Assembly (NCBI RefSeq): GCF_010820565.1
Contig: NZ_JAAIJQ010000009.1
Location: forward strand, 1 to 64,000
Direction of reading: 5' to 3'
DNA: 64,000 nt
Origin: Thiorhodococcus minor
GTDB lineage: Bacteria > Pseudomonadota > Gammaproteobacteria > Chromatiales > Chromatiaceae
Shown here: piece by piece, positions 62,200 to 64,000 of the stretch
Layout of the letters: every line of letters starts with the position of its first letter
How positions within the stretch are numbered: the first letter of the stretch is position 1
Translations under genes and position numbers: made by a program
Notes under the pieces: generated by a model
The model's input: the letters and a program-made list of their open reading frames with translations, nothing else
What the model was told of the DNA's origin: nothing
Databases searched by the model: none

Positions 62200-62808
62200 T
62201 CAGGGGCGCTTGACGAAACGCGCCTCGGCTCTCCGCGCGTCATCCGGGGTGTTCAGGTTGAGGAAGGCCTCGGGGCAGTCGCTGAAGTCGGCCTGCGCGA
62301 TCTGGTGGCGTCGCTGCCACAGCTCGACCTTGCGGTCGCCGGCGGCGAGGAAGTCGGCGAGGTCCGATGCCAGTGCGGCCGGGAGCAGGGCATGCAGGCT
62401 GTGGCGGCGCGTCCCGTCGGTGGCGATGGCGAGATCCGCGGTCCGCTTGGCGATCTCGGCCCCCAGTCGTCGGCCGAGGTCCGGGGGCGGGAAGGGCGCG
62501 TCGCAGGGCAGGGTGAGGATCCAGGGCGTTCGGGCGCTCCGCATCGCGCTGAGGACGCCCGCTAGAGGCCCATTGAAGCCGGGCTCGCTGTCGCGGACGA
62601 CCGGGAGGCCGTAGCGGCTGTAGCTGTCGATGTTGCGGTTGGCGCTGATCAGCAGGCTGCCGACCTGGGGCGCCAAGGCGTCGATCGCCCATTCCACCAG
62701 GGCGCGATCGCCGAAGGGGAGCAGTCCCTTGTCGCGCCCGTCCATCCGTCGCCCCGCGCCTCCGGCGAGGATGACCCCGGTGATGTCGTCGAGAGAAATC
62801 GCGGTCAT
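62200..62808 (-). CDS. mobA: Molybdenum cofactor guanylyltransferase
   Basis: 202 residues that attach GMP to molybdopterin to make the MGD cofactor. Signature VILAGGAGRRMDGRDKGLLP at about residues 12-31; PLAGVLSAM and LPCDAPFPPPDL are the nucleotide and metal-binding motifs. Length fits. Its product is needed by bis-MGD enzymes such as the fusion protein at 14914-18306. A lone gene; a mobB gene is not adjacent. Confidence 0.92.
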   Translation of the reverse strand: MTAISLDDITGVILAGGAGRRMDGRDKGLLPFGDRALVEWAIDALAPQVGSLLISANRNIDSYSRYGLPVVRDSEPGFNGPLAGVLSAMRSARTPWILTLPCDAPFPPPDLGRRLGAEIAKRTADLAIATDGTRRHSLHALLPAALASDLADFLAAGDRKVELWQRRHQIAQADFSDCPEAFLNLNTPDDARRAEARFVKRP

Positions 62809-62897
62809 GAAAAACTGGCTGCTGGAAGCTGGTCGCTCTTTTCAGGGGCAATGGCGGCGAGGCCTCTTTGCCCCGCCGCAGCGCATCGCCTGTCGGG

Positions 62898-63638
62898 TCA
62901 ATCGATCACGACGCGGGCGTTCAGGCGCTGGATCGGGCGATTGTTCGGGTGACCCATGATCTCGGAGAATTTACTGATCTGGTCGTGGGATGCGGCGACG
63001 GGCTCCTTCATCACCAGCCAGACGACACCCTCGGTGCAGGGTGGTGTGGTGAGCGAGCCGTTGAACCTGTAGTAGTCGCGGTTCTCAGGCAGCAGCCCCT
63101 CGGCGGACGCCTTGTGCGCCAGATGCACGCTCTGGTCCGCGTGGTCCGGGATGACGCTCCAAGGCTCGGCCAGTGCGCCGTTCTCGGCGCCTTCCTCGAA
63201 CATCACCGCAATCACCGCGAGATTCCCGTCCGCGTCGGCATGAACCAGATGGGCCTCCATCGGATACTCCTTGCCGTTGATGTGATTCTCGCTCGGGGTG
63301 TGGAAGTGGAACTGCTTGAGGGCGTAGTCATGGCCGTCGACGGTGATTCCGCTGCCGGCCTCGTAGTTGATCTGGATGGTGTGGCCGTTGTTGACCTCAT
63401 CGCTGCCGCCCGGCGCGTAATGGAAGCCGATCGGTGGGAGATTGGAGTCGACGATGTGCGTGAGATCGACGGGGGACTGGTTCTTGCCGCTGCTGCAGAT
63501 CCTGAAGTTGGGGTCGATCTCTCCCCAGTGCTCCGGCCCGCTCGCGCCCTCATAGCCCCAGTGTACAGGATGATCGGCGGCGACTGCTGTGCCGCTGGCC
63601 GCCATGGCGAGAGAAAGGATCAGGGATTTGTGAGACAT
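62898..63638 (-). CDS. Alpha-class carbonic anhydrase, periplasmic
   Basis: 246 residues. Signal peptide about 1-21 (LILSLAMAASGTAVAA), then the alpha-CA domain: HWGYEGASGPEHWGEID, KNQSPVDL, and zinc ligands H111, H113 (QFHFHTPSENH) and H130 (MEAHLVHAD). TTPPCTEGVVW near the end has the Cys that pairs with C48 (RICSSGKNQSP). It interconverts CO2 and bicarbonate in the periplasm, useful for an autotroph. The ATG at 63638 has GAGGAAG upstream; longer frames further out lack one. Confidence 0.92.
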   Translation of the reverse strand: MSHKSLILSLAMAASGTAVAADHPVHWGYEGASGPEHWGEIDPNFRICSSGKNQSPVDLTHIVDSNLPPIGFHYAPGGSDEVNNGHTIQINYEAGSGITVDGHDYALKQFHFHTPSENHINGKEYPMEAHLVHADADGNLAVIAVMFEEGAENGALAEPWSVIPDHADQSVHLAHKASAEGLLPENRDYYRFNGSLTTPPCTEGVVWLVMKEPVAASHDQISKFSEIMGHPNNRPIQRLNARVVID

Positions 63639-64000
63639 GGGTCTTCCTCGTCTTTTTTGGTTAGTGGAAATGGTTGCGGAGTCTGGCTCCGTAGAGACCC
63701 CGAGCAGGGCGGACAAGCGCAGCCCAGTCCGCCAACACCGGCCGGCAGGAGCCATGATCGAGGTCGTGCGACCAAGGATGAGAAGCTCGAAGCCGATAAG
63801 AGACTGACGATAGTTAGTGCCAATGCTCTTCGTGAGCGCTTGGCTCAGCTCACGCCCAACTTGCCCGCGTTGCGGCCGACGCTCGCCTGACGCCTTTTTT
63901 GATGCGGCGGCAAGGCTGTGGTAAGCGGCCGCGCCCCATGAGCTCACTCGACGAAGGGAGTCGCCCAGCGAAGGAGGCCGTCGCCGAGGGGCGTCGTCCG
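63639..64000. other. Window end, no complete gene
   Basis: Holds the carbonic anhydrase promoter region and the hairpin repeat at 63708-63733. A short plus-strand frame to about 63890 reads RLTIVSANALRERLAQLTPN, which looks like a protein C-terminus, but no start or family is visible. It may be a decayed gene. Confidence 0.35.
63708..63733. repeat. Hairpin repeat, copy B
   Basis: GGCGGAC and GTCCGCC arms around a GC-rich loop. Its reverse complement is almost the same as 10134-10159, so the two are members of one dispersed repeat family. Confidence 0.6.

Overview
The window is high-GC gammaproteobacterial DNA, most probably from a purple sulfur bacterium of the Chromatiaceae. The best markers are a Gly/Tyr/Pro-rich secreted sulfur globule protein (41765-42076) and a garA-garB pair: a peroxiredoxin-glutaredoxin chimera followed by a reductase whose dinucleotide site looks NADH-type. 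That pair is the glutathione amide cycle described from Chromatium gracile. The rest is chromosomal: aspS-nudB, tamAB, the sdh operon, degQ, hsp20 and mobA. No tRNA, rRNA, CRISPR array, prophage or intact insertion sequence was seen.

Layout. 0.3-1.3 kb: RES/Xre toxin-antitoxin pair. 1.7-3.0 kb: two small orphan genes. 3.7-8.7 kb: a cNMP/CBS/DUF294 protein and an exonuclease, convergent with a UspA-BCCT transporter pair. 8.7-10.5 kb: gene-poor, with one 34-residue membrane protein and a methyltransferase relic split by a MITE-like repeat. 10.6-13.4 kb: ScsB/DsbD-type thiol reductase plus a secreted redoxin. 13.9-18.3 kb: a DUF72 protein downstream of an 1130-residue fusion of a molybdopterin oxidoreductase to a cysteine desulfurase. 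18.5-25.4 kb: Uma2 nuclease, aspS-nudB, CBS protein, zinc-ribbon membrane protein with an HExxH motif, ABC exporter. 25.5-28.4 kb: LapG-like protease divergent from a dCache-PAS-degenerate HD-GYP protein. 28.4-35.1 kb: a four-gene minus-strand operon (two zinc-ribbon proteins, a membrane-anchored beta-propeller, and a 1141-residue multi-TM protein ending in a papain-like domain). 35.3-38.6 kb: FbpABC-type ABC importer. 38.7-41.0 kb: garB and garA. 41.8-43.6 kb: sulfur globule protein and glucokinase. 43.7-51.5 kb: tamA, tamB, a lipid A acyltransferase and a UPF0104 protein. 51.7-55.6 kb: sdhCDAB-sdhE-ygfX. 55.7-59.8 kb: a GalE-like protein lacking the catalytic Tyr, a PhoPQ-like two-component system, a PepSY-like protein and a His-rich secreted protein. 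59.9-63.6 kb: degQ-like protease, hsp20, mobA, alpha carbonic anhydrase.

Themes. Several neighbourhoods deal with thiol and sulfur chemistry: garAB, the ScsB pair, the desulfurase fusion and the sulfur globule protein. Others deal with envelope biogenesis and quality control: tamAB, the acyltransferase, degQ, the PhoPQ-like pair and LapG.

The two best candidates for undescribed biology are the operon at 28451-35065, which resembles a membrane-anchored polymorphic-toxin or signalling system, and the fused molybdoenzyme-cysteine desulfurase at 14914-18306. Intergenic regions carry several palindromic repeat families that look like MITE or REP elements.
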